A stretch of 64,000 bases of DNA from Paraburkholderia humisilvae (GCF_902859855.1 NZ_CADIKH010000016.1:62001-126000); one strand, 5' to 3'. Counted from the first letter of the stretch, positions 44,565-54,355 are shown. Notes: generated from the sequence alone by a model not told the origin. Translations and numbers: made by a program.

Positions 44565-45749
44565 ATGAAACTGCTTTACGATTTGAATTCGCTGAGGCCG
44601 CCCAGAAGCGGCATCGGCTACTACACCCAGCATCTGCTCGAAGGACTGATCGGAAAGACGGACGTCGAAGATATCGCAGGGTGGGTCGGGTCGACCGTCT
44701 ATCAGGGAGAGAGCCTCGACACGCTGATGCGCGACGAGGCCGCGCTCGGAAAAGCCGCACAATTCAGCGAAGGCTGGACCGCATCGGCATTACGGGCCGC
44801 GCGCTACGTGCCGGGCATCTATAAGTCCCGAACCATCGTGCGCAGCATCAAGTCCGCGCAAGTGCGCAAGCATTTCGAACAGCGCGGCTATCTGTACCAC
44901 GAAACGAATTTCATCGCGTCGCGCTACAAAGGACCGAACGTCGTCACGATTCACGATCTGTCGCATCGTCGTTTTCCGGAATTCCATCCGCGCGTTGCCG
45001 TCGATTATCTCGACGACGGTTTGCCGCGCACGCTCAAACAGGCGCACAAGGTAATCGCGGACAGCTTCTATACGAAGAAGGACATTCACGAAATCTACGG
45101 CTTGCCCGATGAGAAGGTCGTCACGATCCATCTTGGCGTCGAGCCAACGTTTCGGCCTTATTCAGAAGAAGAGTGCGTGCCTGCGCTGGCCGATCTCGGT
45201 CTGCGCTATCGGGGTTTCGTGCTGTCAGTGTGTACACTGCAACCGCGCAAGAACCTGCGGCGCCTCGTCGAAGCGTTCGCGCGGCTGCCGGCGGATTTGC
45301 GACATGCCTTCCCGCTCGTGCTGATCGGCGCGGACGGCTGGATGAATACCGCCTTGATGCGCGATGTCGAGCCGCTCCTGCAGGCGGGGCAACTGGTCGC
45401 GCCGGGGTACGTGTCGCGTGCGGCACTGTTGAAGCTCTACGCGTCGGCCGCGGTGTTCGGCTACCCGTCGCTCTTTGAAGGGTTCGGTTTGCCGGTGGCG
45501 GAAGCGTTGGCGAGCGGCGTGCCCGTGCTGACGTCGAACGTCACATCGATTCCGGAAGTCGTGGATGGCGCCGCGCTGGAGGTCAACCCGTATTCGGTCG
45601 AAGAGATCGCGGCCGGACTCGAACGGCTGCTCAACGACGAGCCATTGCGTAACGAGTTGATCGCGAAGGGTTTGCGGCGCGCGGCCGAGCTCACGTGGGA
45701 GTCCACCGTCGAGCAAACCGCCAATGTCTATCGTTCAGTAGTCGGGTGA
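44565..45749 (+). CDS. GT4 family glycosyltransferase
   Basis: This 394-residue GT-B protein has LLYDLNSLRPPRSGIGYYTQ at the N-terminus, VVTIHDLSHRRFPEFHP, CTLQPRKNL, and SLFEGFGLPVAEALASGVP with the E-x7-E glutamates. It is a retaining cytoplasmic glycosyltransferase, perhaps for mannose or rhamnose, judging only by family and neighbours. The gene lies 123 bp after the wbpM-like gene and 50 bp before the epimerase gene. Confidence 0.9.
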   Translation: MKLLYDLNSLRPPRSGIGYYTQHLLEGLIGKTDVEDIAGWVGSTVYQGESLDTLMRDEAALGKAAQFSEGWTASALRAARYVPGIYKSRTIVRSIKSAQVRKHFEQRGYLYHETNFIASRYKGPNVVTIHDLSHRRFPEFHPRVAVDYLDDGLPRTLKQAHKVIADSFYTKKDIHEIYGLPDEKVVTIHLGVEPTFRPYSEEECVPALADLGLRYRGFVLSVCTLQPRKNLRRLVEAFARLPADLRHAFPLVLIGADGWMNTALMRDVEPLLQAGQLVAPGYVSRAALLKLYASAAVFGYPSLFEGFGLPVAEALASGVPVLTSNVTSIPEVVDGAALEVNPYSVEEIAAGLERLLNDEPLRNELIAKGLRRAAELTWESTVEQTANVYRSVVG

Positions 45750-45799
45750 GGGCGCTCACGCAAGCGTATGCAAATGGAACGCATGCAAAAGGATCGTGA

Positions 45800-46753
45800 A
45801 TGCGGATCGCAGTAACAGGAGCAAACGGCTTTGTCGGCCGCGCGCTCTGTGCGCTGTTGTGCGACACGGACCACGACGTGACCGCGTTGGTGCGGCATGT
45901 TGGCGTACGCGACTCGCGCGTTCGTGAAGTCATCGTCGCCGATGACAACTTCGCGAGTCTTGCAGCCGGCGACCCGGCGCTCGCACCATGCGATGTGCTC
46001 ATCCATCTCGCGGCGCGCGTGCATATGATGACCGACGACTCGGTCGACCCGCTCGCCGCATACCGGGCGACCAATGTCGACGGTACGCTGAACGCAGCAC
46101 GCGCCGCACATCGAGCGGGCGCACGGCGCATCGTCTTTGTCAGCAGCGTGAAGGCGCTCGGCGAAGGCGAGCCGGGCCGCCCCTGGCGCGAAGACGATCC
46201 ACCCGCGCCGGTCGATCCTTATGGCATTTCGAAGTTCGAAGCCGAGACCGCGCTGACCGCGTTCGGCCGTGCGAACGGCGTGGAGATCGCGATCGTCAGG
46301 CCGCCGCTCGTCTACGGGCCCGGCGTGCGCGCGAACTTTCTCGGCTTGATCAAGGCGGTCGAACGCGGCGTGCCGCTGCCGCTCGGCGCCGTCGATGCAC
46401 GGCGCAGCATGGTCTACGTCGGTAACCTCGCGGACGCAATCCGCACCTTGGCGACGCACGCTGGCCCCGTCGGCGGAGTCTTCCATGTGAGCGATCTCGA
46501 CGACTTGACGGTCACCGGCATGATTCGCGCAATTGCAGGCGAGCTGCATCGTCCGGCGCGGCTATGGCCGGTCCCTGTCGCGTGGCTGCGTGCGGCAGGC
46601 AAAGCGGCAGGCAAGGGCCCGCAAGTCCAGCGGCTGACGAGCTCGCTGCGACTCGATTGCACACGTCTGCCGCGCGAATTGGGCTGGACACCACCGCGCT
46701 CGGTGTCGCAAGGGCTGGCGGAAACGGTTCGCGCATTTAGAGAGTCGCGCTGA
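45800..46753 (+). CDS. NAD-dependent 4-epimerase/reductase (WbpV-like SDR)
   Basis: The 317-residue protein has VTGANGFVGRAL (residues 5-16), IHLAARVHMM, SSVKALGEG and YGISKFEAE (Tyr-x3-Lys), plus RPPLVYGPGVRANF. This set is typical of the WbpV/WbcP-type reductases or epimerases that act after WbpM on UDP-4-keto-6-deoxy sugars (UDP-QuiNAc/FucNAc branch). It is followed by the transferase gene after one base, so UDP-QuiNAc or UDP-FucNAc could be handed straight to it. Confidence 0.88.
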   Translation: MRIAVTGANGFVGRALCALLCDTDHDVTALVRHVGVRDSRVREVIVADDNFASLAAGDPALAPCDVLIHLAARVHMMTDDSVDPLAAYRATNVDGTLNAARAAHRAGARRIVFVSSVKALGEGEPGRPWREDDPPAPVDPYGISKFEAETALTAFGRANGVEIAIVRPPLVYGPGVRANFLGLIKAVERGVPLPLGAVDARRSMVYVGNLADAIRTLATHAGPVGGVFHVSDLDDLTVTGMIRAIAGELHRPARLWPVPVAWLRAAGKAAGKGPQVQRLTSSLRLDCTRLPRELGWTPPRSVSQGLAETVRAFRESR

Positions 46754-46754
46754 T

Positions 46755-47762
46755 ATGCATACGGCCTCCCCACTCGCGTTACTCGCGGTTGCCGCGTTGG
46801 CCGCGGTGCTCTGTTTCGGCATTCTCGCCATGCTGTTGCGCACCGGCTGGGCGTGGAAGATCGCGATCGACGTGCCAAACCAGCGTTCGCTTCACACGCG
46901 CCCGGTGCCGCGCATCGGCGGCTGGGGCGTATTGCCGGCGGCCTTGCTGCTAATTGCGTTCGAGGCTCCGGCATTGCGTCTTTTCGCCGCCGGCGCAGTG
47001 GTGCTCGGCGTCGTATCGCTGATCGACGACCGGCGCGGACTGCCGGCGCGCGTACGCTTTGCGGCGCACATCGTGGTGGCGGCCGCGGCGGTCGCGCTTG
47101 CGGCGGTGGATATCAGCTGGTGGCTCGCGGCGGCCGCAGTGATTGCGATCGTCTGGCTCGTGAACCTGTTCAACTTTATGGACGGTTCGAACGGCCTCGC
47201 GGGCGGCATGGCGGTATTCGGCTTTGGGACCTATGCAGTGGCCGCTGTGCCGGCGCAGCCAGAACTGGCGCTCGCTGCGGCGGTAATTGCGGGTGCGGCG
47301 TTGGGCTTTCTGGTGCTCAACTTCAACCCTGCGCGGATCTTTCTCGGTGATGTCGGTTCGGTTCCGCTCGGCTTCTTCTCCGGCGCGCTCGGCTTCTGGG
47401 GCTGGCAGCACGGGGTGTGGCCCGTGTGGTTTCCCGCGCTCGCGTTCGCGCCGTTTATCGCCGATGCGACCGTCACGTTGCTGCGCCGGCTCGCGCGAGG
47501 CGAGAAGGTCTGGCAGGCGCACCGTGAACATTACTATCAACGGCTCGTTCGACTGAGCGGCACGCATGTGCCGGTCGCGCTGCTCTACTACTGGCTGATG
47601 CTGGTCGGTTCATCGATCGCACTGATGGCGCTGAATCTGCCGGAAGTGGTGCAATGGGTGATGGTCGCCGTCTGGTATGGGGTGCTCGCGATCGTCGGCT
47701 GGACCATCGACCGACGCTGGCAAGGGTTCATGCGCGCGCAGCGCGAAAGCGGCGGCAACTAG
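46755..47762 (+). CDS. WbpL/WecA-family undecaprenyl-phosphate phosphosugar transferase
   Basis: This 335-residue polytopic protein (about ten membrane segments) has the PNPT signatures DVPNQRSLHTRPVPRIGG (near residues 37-54), NLFNFMDGSNGLAGG (near 136-150, with the DxxN-type metal site), FNPARIFLGDVGS, and HREHYYQRL near the C-terminus. WbpL-type enzymes load QuiNAc- or FucNAc-phosphate onto undecaprenyl phosphate to begin O-antigen synthesis. It shares a CTAG with the facing gene, so the two stop codons overlap. Confidence 0.92.
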   Translation: MHTASPLALLAVAALAAVLCFGILAMLLRTGWAWKIAIDVPNQRSLHTRPVPRIGGWGVLPAALLLIAFEAPALRLFAAGAVVLGVVSLIDDRRGLPARVRFAAHIVVAAAAVALAAVDISWWLAAAAVIAIVWLVNLFNFMDGSNGLAGGMAVFGFGTYAVAAVPAQPELALAAAVIAGAALGFLVLNFNPARIFLGDVGSVPLGFFSGALGFWGWQHGVWPVWFPALAFAPFIADATVTLLRRLARGEKVWQAHREHYYQRLVRLSGTHVPVALLYYWLMLVGSSIALMALNLPEVVQWVMVAVWYGVLAIVGWTIDRRWQGFMRAQRESGGN

Positions 47763-48862
47763 GAGCGCCGCCCCTTGCGCACCACCATCCACCGCGGCGA
47801 CTTGAACCGCACAATGCTCACATACAGCCAAACATAAGTCGCCGCGAACACCACGACGAAGCAGAACAGGTGCACCGTGTGTCGCCAGAACAGCGTCGCC
47901 GGAATCACCGCAATCAGGCAAAGCAGCCACAGATAAGGCGACGTCAGCGAATTGCGCTGCGTGAGCTCACGCGCGGTCTTCACGCCCACCGCCCAACGCA
48001 TCAGCCGCTTGTAGACCAGCATATGCAGATGCACGCCGTCCGGAATACCCGGTGATATCCCGCGAATAAACTTCTTCCGGTAGATAGAGAAACACGTCTC
48101 GAAGATCGGGTACATGAACAGCAGCACCGGATACCACGCGGACACATCGCGATTGCGCATCACGAGCATGATTGACAGCTCGGCGAGCATGAAGCCGATG
48201 AAATACGCGCCACCGTCGCCAAGAAAAATCAGCCCCGCCGGGAAGTTCCAGATAAAGAAGCCCAACACCGCGCCCATCATGATCAGCGACGCGGACAGGA
48301 CGATCGGGTCATGCACCTGGAACGCGACATAACCAAGCGACGCGAACATCATCATCGCGACCATCGACGCGAGCCCGTTGAACCCGTCGATGATATTGAC
48401 CGCATTCGCGAGCGCCGCGACCGCGAGCACGGTGACCACGAATGAAATCGCCGCATACGTCAGCAGAAAATCGAGTGGCGGCACGCTGATGCGCGTGACC
48501 GCGATGTCGAGCAGAAAGTACGCAAGCGCGGCGGCGGCCATCGTGCAGAGCAGGCGCGTCAGCGGCGAAACACGCTTGGTCATGTCCTCGACCAGCCCGG
48601 CCCCGAACGCGGGCAGCCCACATGCAACCAGAAACAGAATGCCGGTGGAGACGGCCGGATAAGCGTGGTGCAATTCCACGGCCGACGCCACCAGACCGAT
48701 CAGAATGCCCAACCCGCCGACCCGCGGCACCGGCCGCACATGGAATTTCTGGGCGCCGGCCAGATCCGTGTCCAGAGAAAACCGTTCGTGCAAATGCGCG
48801 TAGCGCACGATCAGCAGCGTGGTCAGCAGGGAAACGATAAATCCGAGCGCGAAGCTAAGCAT
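47759..48862 (-). CDS. WecA-like UDP-sugar:undecaprenyl-phosphate phosphosugar transferase
   Basis: The 367-residue polytopic protein belongs to the same PNPT superfamily: KFHVRPVPRVGGLG, ANAVNIIDGFNGLASM, FPAGLIFLGDGGAYFIGF and a cytoplasmic HLHMLVYKRLM region. Ten or so membrane helices are present. It probably starts another surface polymer or provides an alternative O-chain initiator. It is convergent with the WbpL-type gene, their ends overlapping by four bases, so transcription of one may affect the other. Confidence 0.9.
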   Translation of the reverse strand: MLSFALGFIVSLLTTLLIVRYAHLHERFSLDTDLAGAQKFHVRPVPRVGGLGILIGLVASAVELHHAYPAVSTGILFLVACGLPAFGAGLVEDMTKRVSPLTRLLCTMAAAALAYFLLDIAVTRISVPPLDFLLTYAAISFVVTVLAVAALANAVNIIDGFNGLASMVAMMMFASLGYVAFQVHDPIVLSASLIMMGAVLGFFIWNFPAGLIFLGDGGAYFIGFMLAELSIMLVMRNRDVSAWYPVLLFMYPIFETCFSIYRKKFIRGISPGIPDGVHLHMLVYKRLMRWAVGVKTARELTQRNSLTSPYLWLLCLIAVIPATLFWRHTVHLFCFVVVFAATYVWLYVSIVRFKSPRWMVVRKGRRS

Positions 48863-49035
48863 GGAAAGGAACGGGAAGGGCCGGCCGGAGCACGAAACAC
48901 GCGATTATACAAATGATCTATTGCGCATCCGTGCGGCGCCTCATGGATTCCCCCTATCCGCCGATGCGGCTGCGCTGCCGTTATGACGAGATCGGAGATT
49001 CCAATACACGTCCGCCACCATGATCCGGAGACCTC

Positions 49036-50667
49036 ATGCTCAATAAGATAACAATCCGCGGGGGACTGACTTTCATCATCGTCCTGTTCGTCGCACTGCT
49101 GCTGACGGTGATCGGCGTCGGCTACGGCGCGCTGAAGGAGGTCAACGACGGCCTGCGCGACGCACAGCGCGGCTCGGTGTCGCTCGCGTCACTGAACGCG
49201 AGCTCGGAGAAGCTGCTGCAGGTGCGGCTCGCGCTCGGCAGCTACGAGACGCTCTTCAGCGTCGGCAAGGCGACCGAGGACATGCTCAGCGCCGCGCACA
49301 AGCTGCTCGCCGATTCGAACAATGACTTCAATGCCTATGCGGACGGCCCGTTCGGCAGCGATGCGGAGCGCGCGCTCGCGCAGGAGGCGGCGAAAGCGCG
49401 CGCGGCGCTGGTGGCCGACGCGCTCGAGCCCGAATACAAGGCGCTGGTCGAAAACGACTTCAACACGTTCCGCACGATTCAGGGCGAAACCGCGGACCGC
49501 TACTACGCGCCTTACGCGAAGGCGATCGAAGCGCTGCAACGCCTGCAGGCCGATAACCAGCGCGGTGACGCCGAAACGGCCGCGCGGCGTTTCCAGGTAT
49601 CGGGATTCGCGTTCGGCGCGGTGGGTCTCGCGGCGATCGTGATCGGCGTGCTGGCGCGTGTGGCGATGTCGATTGCGCTGGTGCGACCGATCGAGCAGAC
49701 GATCGCGCACTTTCGCAGTATCGCGGCCGGCGACCTGACGGTCGGCGTGGTGAGCCGTTCGCGCAACGAAATGGGCCAGCTATTGGCCGCGCTCGCGCAG
49801 ATGCGCGACGGGCTCGCGAACACGGTCGCCGGCGTGCGCAGCGGTAGCCATGCGATCGCGCATGGGGTCACGGAAATTGCCGCGGGTAACCTCGACCTGT
49901 CGAATCGTACCGGGCAGCAGGCCGCCGCGCTGGAGCGCACTGCGGCGAGCATCGAGCAGATGTCGACCACGGTCAGGCAGAACGCGGATAACGCAAAAGA
50001 AGCGAGCCGGCTCGCGCAGGGCGCGTTAGAGACGGTGAGTCGCGGCGCCGATGTCGTGAATCGCGTGATCGACACGATGAACGGCATCACCGGCTCGTCG
50101 CGCAAGGTGACGGAAATCACTGGCGTGATTGAAGGCATCGCGTTTCAGACGAATATTCTCGCGCTGAATGCGGCGGTCGAGGCGGCGCGTGCGGGCGAAG
50201 AAGGGCGCGGCTTCTCGGTCGTCGCGGCCGAGGTGCGCACGCTTGCGCAACGCTCGGCGACCGCGGCGAAGGAGATCAAGGAACTGCTCGGGGAGTCGGC
50301 GGCGCAGGTCGAATTGGGTGCGTCGCTGGTTACGCAGGCGGGTGGCACGATGTCGGATGCGCGTCAGGCTGTTGAGCGGATGACCGGCATCATGGGCGAA
50401 ATCGAGGGTGCCGCCGGCGCGCAAAGCGCGCGCATCGAGCAGGTGAATCATGAAATCGCGCAGATCGATCAGGTGACGCAGAACAATGCGGCGCTGGTCG
50501 AAGAGGCGGCTGCGGCGGCGCGCTCGCTTGAAGAACAGACGGATGCGTTGCGGCAGGCGGTGGCGGTGTTCAGGTTGGATGCGGGCAGCGGCGACTTCGT
50601 ACGTGGAGACGCGCCGATTCGCGTCGCGACACCTAAGCCAATGGTCACGCCCGCGATGGCGGTGTGA
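49036..50667 (+). CDS. Methyl-accepting chemotaxis protein
   Basis: A 543-residue chemoreceptor: an N-terminal membrane helix (residues 10-32), a helical periplasmic sensor of about 155 residues, a second membrane helix near 195-215, a HAMP segment (VRPIEQTIAHFRSIAAGDLT) and a signalling domain with the conserved tip VEAARAGEEGRGFSVVAAEV (about 378-397). It should signal through CheW/CheA; the ligand is unknown. It has its own promoter region upstream (173 bp, divergent from the WecA-like gene) and a hairpin after it. Its place between polysaccharide genes and the ligase seems incidental. Confidence 0.95.
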   Translation: MLNKITIRGGLTFIIVLFVALLLTVIGVGYGALKEVNDGLRDAQRGSVSLASLNASSEKLLQVRLALGSYETLFSVGKATEDMLSAAHKLLADSNNDFNAYADGPFGSDAERALAQEAAKARAALVADALEPEYKALVENDFNTFRTIQGETADRYYAPYAKAIEALQRLQADNQRGDAETAARRFQVSGFAFGAVGLAAIVIGVLARVAMSIALVRPIEQTIAHFRSIAAGDLTVGVVSRSRNEMGQLLAALAQMRDGLANTVAGVRSGSHAIAHGVTEIAAGNLDLSNRTGQQAAALERTAASIEQMSTTVRQNADNAKEASRLAQGALETVSRGADVVNRVIDTMNGITGSSRKVTEITGVIEGIAFQTNILALNAAVEAARAGEEGRGFSVVAAEVRTLAQRSATAAKEIKELLGESAAQVELGASLVTQAGGTMSDARQAVERMTGIMGEIEGAAGAQSARIEQVNHEIAQIDQVTQNNAALVEEAAAAARSLEEQTDALRQAVAVFRLDAGSGDFVRGDAPIRVATPKPMVTPAMAV

Positions 50668-50728
50668 CGTGTATTGCCAAAGTCCCTTGGATTACCTTGC
50701 AAACGTGTAGTTAGCACAGCGCATCCGG

Positions 50729-50766
50729 ATGAGCACTGGCCGACGGCAAACGCGGCCAGTGCTCAT
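50729..50766 (+). terminator. Perfect 14-bp hairpin after the chemoreceptor gene
   Basis: ATGAGCACTGGCCG (50729-50742) and CGGCCAGTGCTCAT (50753-50766) are exact complements with a 10-base loop. No T-run follows. It lies 62 bp after the chemotaxis stop and before the ligase start, and is probably a terminator or mRNA 3'-end structure. Confidence 0.7.
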
Positions 50767-50914
50767 ATCGCCTAGCCCACCTCCGCACGATCGTGCGCGC
50801 AGCCAACGAATTCGGGTAGCTCTGCCCGAAGAAGTCAATACCCCCGACACGCAACCGTCTTGCATATCCCGTAAAATCCACCCCCAACCGAAAACACTAG
50901 GAAAATCTGACATC

Positions 50915-52375
50915 GTGAACCTAAGGCTCAGGTCCTGGGTCGGGGAAGTCTTATCGGGCGTGTGCGCTGTTCTGCTATTCGTGATGATGTTCGATCACAT
51001 GACGGCGATCAAATTCGCCGGTATCGGTCTGGTTGGCGCGATCATCCTCTTCCTCGTCGTTCAATCGCTGCTCTCCGCTCCGCAGGAGATCGGTTTCCCG
51101 TTGTCCGTGCCGCTTGGGCTGTGGGCAGCATGGGCGTTGCTCTCCGCTTTCTGGAGCGTCGACGCCGAAGCGACGTTGCATGCGTGGCTCGATGAGATCG
51201 CGTATCCGCTGGTGTGTTTTTATGCGTTCTGGCTACTCGGCCGCGAAGCAGTCTATCAACGCCGGATGCAAGCCGCGTCGTGGCTGGCGTGCGGCGCGCT
51301 TGCGGTCGCAAGCGTCGTCGGCTTTCATTTTCTTGACCCGGCCGCACCCAAGCCGGGCCTTCTGCACTTCTACGCACGGGTCGGCCACACGAGCACGGTC
51401 GCGCTGATGGCCATCTCCGTTTTTGCGGCGATGGCAGCGGTGCGCGCCACCCGGGCGATCGGCATCGTCGGCGTCCTCTTTTGCGTGGTGATCGGCGCGG
51501 CAACCCTCAACCGTTTCTTCTGGATCGCGCTTGCCGTCGTCGCGGTGGTCTTGCTCTGGCCACGTGCGGGCGTGTGGGCCGAGCGTCGCCGTGACTATCT
51601 GGTGCTCGGCACGCTGCTGGTCGCGGTGGCCTGCGCGACGGTGTTCAGCAACCGCGTGCGCCTGATGACCTTTGCTCCTACCGCTGCCGCCGCCACGCCA
51701 GGCCACATCATGCTGCCCACCGGCAACGGACAGCCCGCGCCGGACGCAACCGGCACCGAGTCCGCGCAATCTCCTCGCCACCCCAACACGGCGTCGTCCG
51801 CCGATCTGCTCGACCGCCTGCGCCGCCTGAGCCGCATCGACGTGATGACCTCCACCGACACACGCCCGAAGATCTGGGCGTTCTACATCAGCCAGTTGCA
51901 CCACCATCCATGGCTTGGCGTCGGCTTCGGCAAGCCGCTGCCGTCCATCGCGTATGGAAAGCTGATTCCCGCGTCGCTGCTCAAGCTCGACGAGAACGCA
52001 AAAACGCACGCGCATAACCTGTTTCTGAATACGCTCCTGCAAACCGGCGTGGTTGGCCTCGCGTTGCAACTCGCGCTGTTCGCGAGCGTTGCATGGCGCT
52101 TTCTCGCACTACGCGCCACACGTCCGTTCCTTTGCCGGGCGGGTCTTGCGCTGCTGCTCGGCATGCTCGCGAAAAATATGACGGACGATTTCATGTGGCA
52201 GTCGACCGCGCTGATGTTCTGGGCATGCTGCGGTTGGCTGCTCGGGCAATGCGAAGCGGCATTCGCGCGGCGTGCGGACACCGGTGTACGCGACGCCGAT
52301 CGTCCATTCGAGCGCGAACTGCGCGGCGTGCCGGTCGCCGCGCGTTCGACTCAGGAAGGCGAACTGACCGTTTAG
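50915..52375 (+). CDS. waaL: O-antigen ligase-like membrane protein (Wzy_C family)
   Basis: The roughly 486-residue protein has about twelve hydrophobic segments and the Wzy_C motif in a long periplasmic loop: HHHPWLGVGFGKPLP and KTHAHNLFLNTLLQTGVVGL, with the histidine-rich H-x-H-N seen in WaaL ligases. It would join O-polysaccharide to lipid A-core at the periplasmic face; an O-oligosaccharyltransferase or polymerase is the alternative. The GTG at 50915 was chosen because AGGA lies upstream and the hairpin at 50729-50766 blocks longer starts. Confidence 0.8.
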   Translation: MNLRLRSWVGEVLSGVCAVLLFVMMFDHMTAIKFAGIGLVGAIILFLVVQSLLSAPQEIGFPLSVPLGLWAAWALLSAFWSVDAEATLHAWLDEIAYPLVCFYAFWLLGREAVYQRRMQAASWLACGALAVASVVGFHFLDPAAPKPGLLHFYARVGHTSTVALMAISVFAAMAAVRATRAIGIVGVLFCVVIGAATLNRFFWIALAVVAVVLLWPRAGVWAERRRDYLVLGTLLVAVACATVFSNRVRLMTFAPTAAAATPGHIMLPTGNGQPAPDATGTESAQSPRHPNTASSADLLDRLRRLSRIDVMTSTDTRPKIWAFYISQLHHHPWLGVGFGKPLPSIAYGKLIPASLLKLDENAKTHAHNLFLNTLLQTGVVGLALQLALFASVAWRFLALRATRPFLCRAGLALLLGMLAKNMTDDFMWQSTALMFWACCGWLLGQCEAAFARRADTGVRDADRPFERELRGVPVAARSTQEGELTV

Positions 52376-52553
52376 CGATCGCCGTTATCCCAATCCCACA
52401 TCCCGCCTAAACTTTCGTATCACCGTGGCACACGTTGGTGGAATGGCCGTCGGACGGACATCGCGTTAACGTAGCGGGACCGCCTGACAGACGTGGCCTT
52501 CGCGAAGCGCACCGCGCGAGGACCTCCACGAGCAACGATGGAGGGACCGCTCG

Positions 52554-52967
52554 ATGCATGCGAAACACAGCCGGACCGATCCTTGGTCGCAGACGTTAGG
52601 TCTGCTCCACTCGCTGTCCCGAACGGCGGAAAGAACACGATACGACGCGGTTCCCGCAAGCCGTCACGTGCAACGACGCGTGACGGCGGCAGGTTGCGCG
52701 GCCGGCGAACGCGACGCGAAGATCAAGGTGCTCGAGCGGCCGACCAGCAGAACGGCCATCGTCACGTGGGGCGACGCCACCTCGTGCCATTACGGCGACC
52801 AGGTGTGGCGCATCGCGCGCGCATCGAGCGACGGCTTTTGCGCACTGAGCGGACAGCGGATCCATCGTGGCGACGTGGTCTATCGCCCTTCGCACTATCG
52901 GCTCGCGCCGGCCAACGCCGGCTCGATGATGCTCGCGGCGTGCGTGCTGGTTGCGCCGATCGAATGA
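52554..52967 (+). CDS. DUF3331 domain protein
   Basis: The 137-residue protein shows the pattern I know from DUF3331 proteins of Burkholderia: TAIVTWGDATSCHYGDQVWR (near residues 68-87), then CALSGQRIHRGDVVYRP. Cysteines and histidines in these segments might bind metal. The function is unknown. The frame at 52493 in another phase overlaps but has no domain character. No partner gene is obvious. Confidence 0.78.
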   Translation: MHAKHSRTDPWSQTLGLLHSLSRTAERTRYDAVPASRHVQRRVTAAGCAAGERDAKIKVLERPTSRTAIVTWGDATSCHYGDQVWRIARASSDGFCALSGQRIHRGDVVYRPSHYRLAPANAGSMMLAACVLVAPIE

Positions 52968-53175
52968 TAAAGCAGCACGAGGTTGAACCGGTAATCCTTG
53001 AAGTACATCGAAGCGGGACATGGTAATAAGCGCGCAAAACGCGCAAACGAAGCGGGTACAGGCTAGCGTTCTCGAAAAAAGAACCACGTGACAAGAAGCA
53101 ATCGAAGATCAGCAGCAAAGAAACGGGCGTGTTCGACGCCCGCAGAAATCACCCTTGGCAACGATGGAGGTCCAT

Positions 53176-53532
53176 GTGAACAAGCCGTTAAAGATGTTGG
53201 TCGGTACCAGTATTGCTCTGATGTTATCCGTTGGCTTTGAAGCCGTTCAGGCTCAGGACGACACCGCGGCGGCTTCCGCGCCCGCGGCGAAGCCGACCCA
53301 CGAGCAGAAGTGGCACGCCGACCACAAGCTCGAAGCGCAAGTGCGTCATGCGCTGACGACGCATAAGGTCGAATCGTCCGATATCCGCGTCGTTGCGCGG
53401 CATGGCGTCGTCACGCTTGACGGGACCGTCGAGGATGAATCGATGATCCCGGTTGCGACGACCGCGGCGCAGAGCGTGGCAGGCGTCAAGTCGGTGAAGA
53501 ACAACCTCACGAAGCACGAAGCAGGCAACTGA
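53176..53532 (+). CDS. Periplasmic BON-domain protein
   Basis: The 118-residue protein has an N-terminal signal peptide (hydrophobic VGTSIALMLSVGF, likely cleavage after QAQ near residue 28) and one BON domain from about residue 55 (KLEAQVRHAL, HGVVTLDGTVEDE, VAGVKSVKNNL). BON proteins act in the periplasm in envelope stress. The GTG at 53176 follows GGAGG at ideal distance; an in-frame ATG at 53164 is less well placed. Confidence 0.85.
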   Translation: MNKPLKMLVGTSIALMLSVGFEAVQAQDDTAAASAPAAKPTHEQKWHADHKLEAQVRHALTTHKVESSDIRVVARHGVVTLDGTVEDESMIPVATTAAQSVAGVKSVKNNLTKHEAGN

Positions 53533-53964
53533 TTTTGAGTGGCCTCCGGCCGGCGGCTTCTGTCGTTCTCCGCGACGACGTAAAGCCGACGGCTGGTTTT
53601 GCAGTCGGTCGTATTCGCTGCAGTGAAGCATCGATTCAATGACAAAAGTCGCGGCGATTCTCATTCACGACATGCACGCGGCCGCGCATTAATCGATCGG
53701 TTTATCGCTTTGCACAAGAAGCGCGTGATGATCGACTTTGCAGGATTATGTAATTGGAATAGCTTAACGATGGCTTAGCGCCGGAGGCCCGCTTGCACGG
53801 CGCCGCGCTCGTCTACGTAGCACCGCTAATAGGCGGCCGCGCTATACGTTTGTATGATTTGCGGGCCGCATCCCGCGATCTATTCTCTTGAAAGCAAAAG
53901 AGAAAATGGCACGGCCTGGATCCGTAAATTTGCGGAGTTATTTTCGAAACTCAGGGTCCGCCGC
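53533..53964. other. Non-coding region between the BON gene and the receiver gene
   Basis: No supported gene here. The stretch contains a short perfect inverted repeat, TTCTCTT (53883-53889) and AAGAGAA (53898-53904), about 60 bases before the likely start of the receiver gene. A TATGAT at 53853-53858 could be a -10, without a convincing -35. Confidence 0.45.
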
Positions 53965-54336
53965 GTGGATACGTCCCACCTTGTTAGCATTGTCGATGAC
54001 GACGACGCTGTCCGTCTCGCAACTGCAAGCCTCATTCGCTCATTCGGTTGGGATGTCAACGATTTTGCGTCCGCAGAGGCGTTCCTCAATTCCGGACGTG
54101 TCGACGAAACTTCGTTTCTGATTTCCGATATTCGTATGCCGGGTATGTCCGGCATTGAATTGCACGACTGCCTGTTAAAGCAAGGTTACGCGCCGCCCAC
54201 CATTTTCATTACCGCCTTTCCCACCGCGTTTCTGCACGCGCAAACGCAGGCGCAAGGCGCATTGGCACTGCTGGAAAAACCGATCGACGCAAACGTCATC
54301 GCGCACTGGCTGACCACGGCGCTCGGTTCTCCGTAA
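53965..54336 (+). CDS. Stand-alone response regulator receiver domain
   Basis: The roughly 123-residue protein is a single receiver domain of the FixJ type: acidic pocket VDDDDAVR, phospho-acceptor Asp in SDIRMPGMSG, and the conserved lysine in LLEKPID. No output domain follows. It probably interferes with or relays signal to the neighbouring kinase/regulator pair, whose genes face it. The start is unsure: a GTG at 53965 is preferred, though the frame is open to 53854. The stops of this gene and the facing regulator lie only 19 bp apart. Confidence 0.82.
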   Translation: MDTSHLVSIVDDDDAVRLATASLIRSFGWDVNDFASAEAFLNSGRVDETSFLISDIRMPGMSGIELHDCLLKQGYAPPTIFITAFPTAFLHAQTQAQGALALLEKPIDANVIAHWLTTALGSP

Positions 54337-54355
54337 CGAAACCACAAGGCATGTG

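Noticed and set aside
53906..53925. Sigma-54-like tggcacg before the receiver gene
   Set aside because: The downstream GC of the -12 element is not at the right distance.
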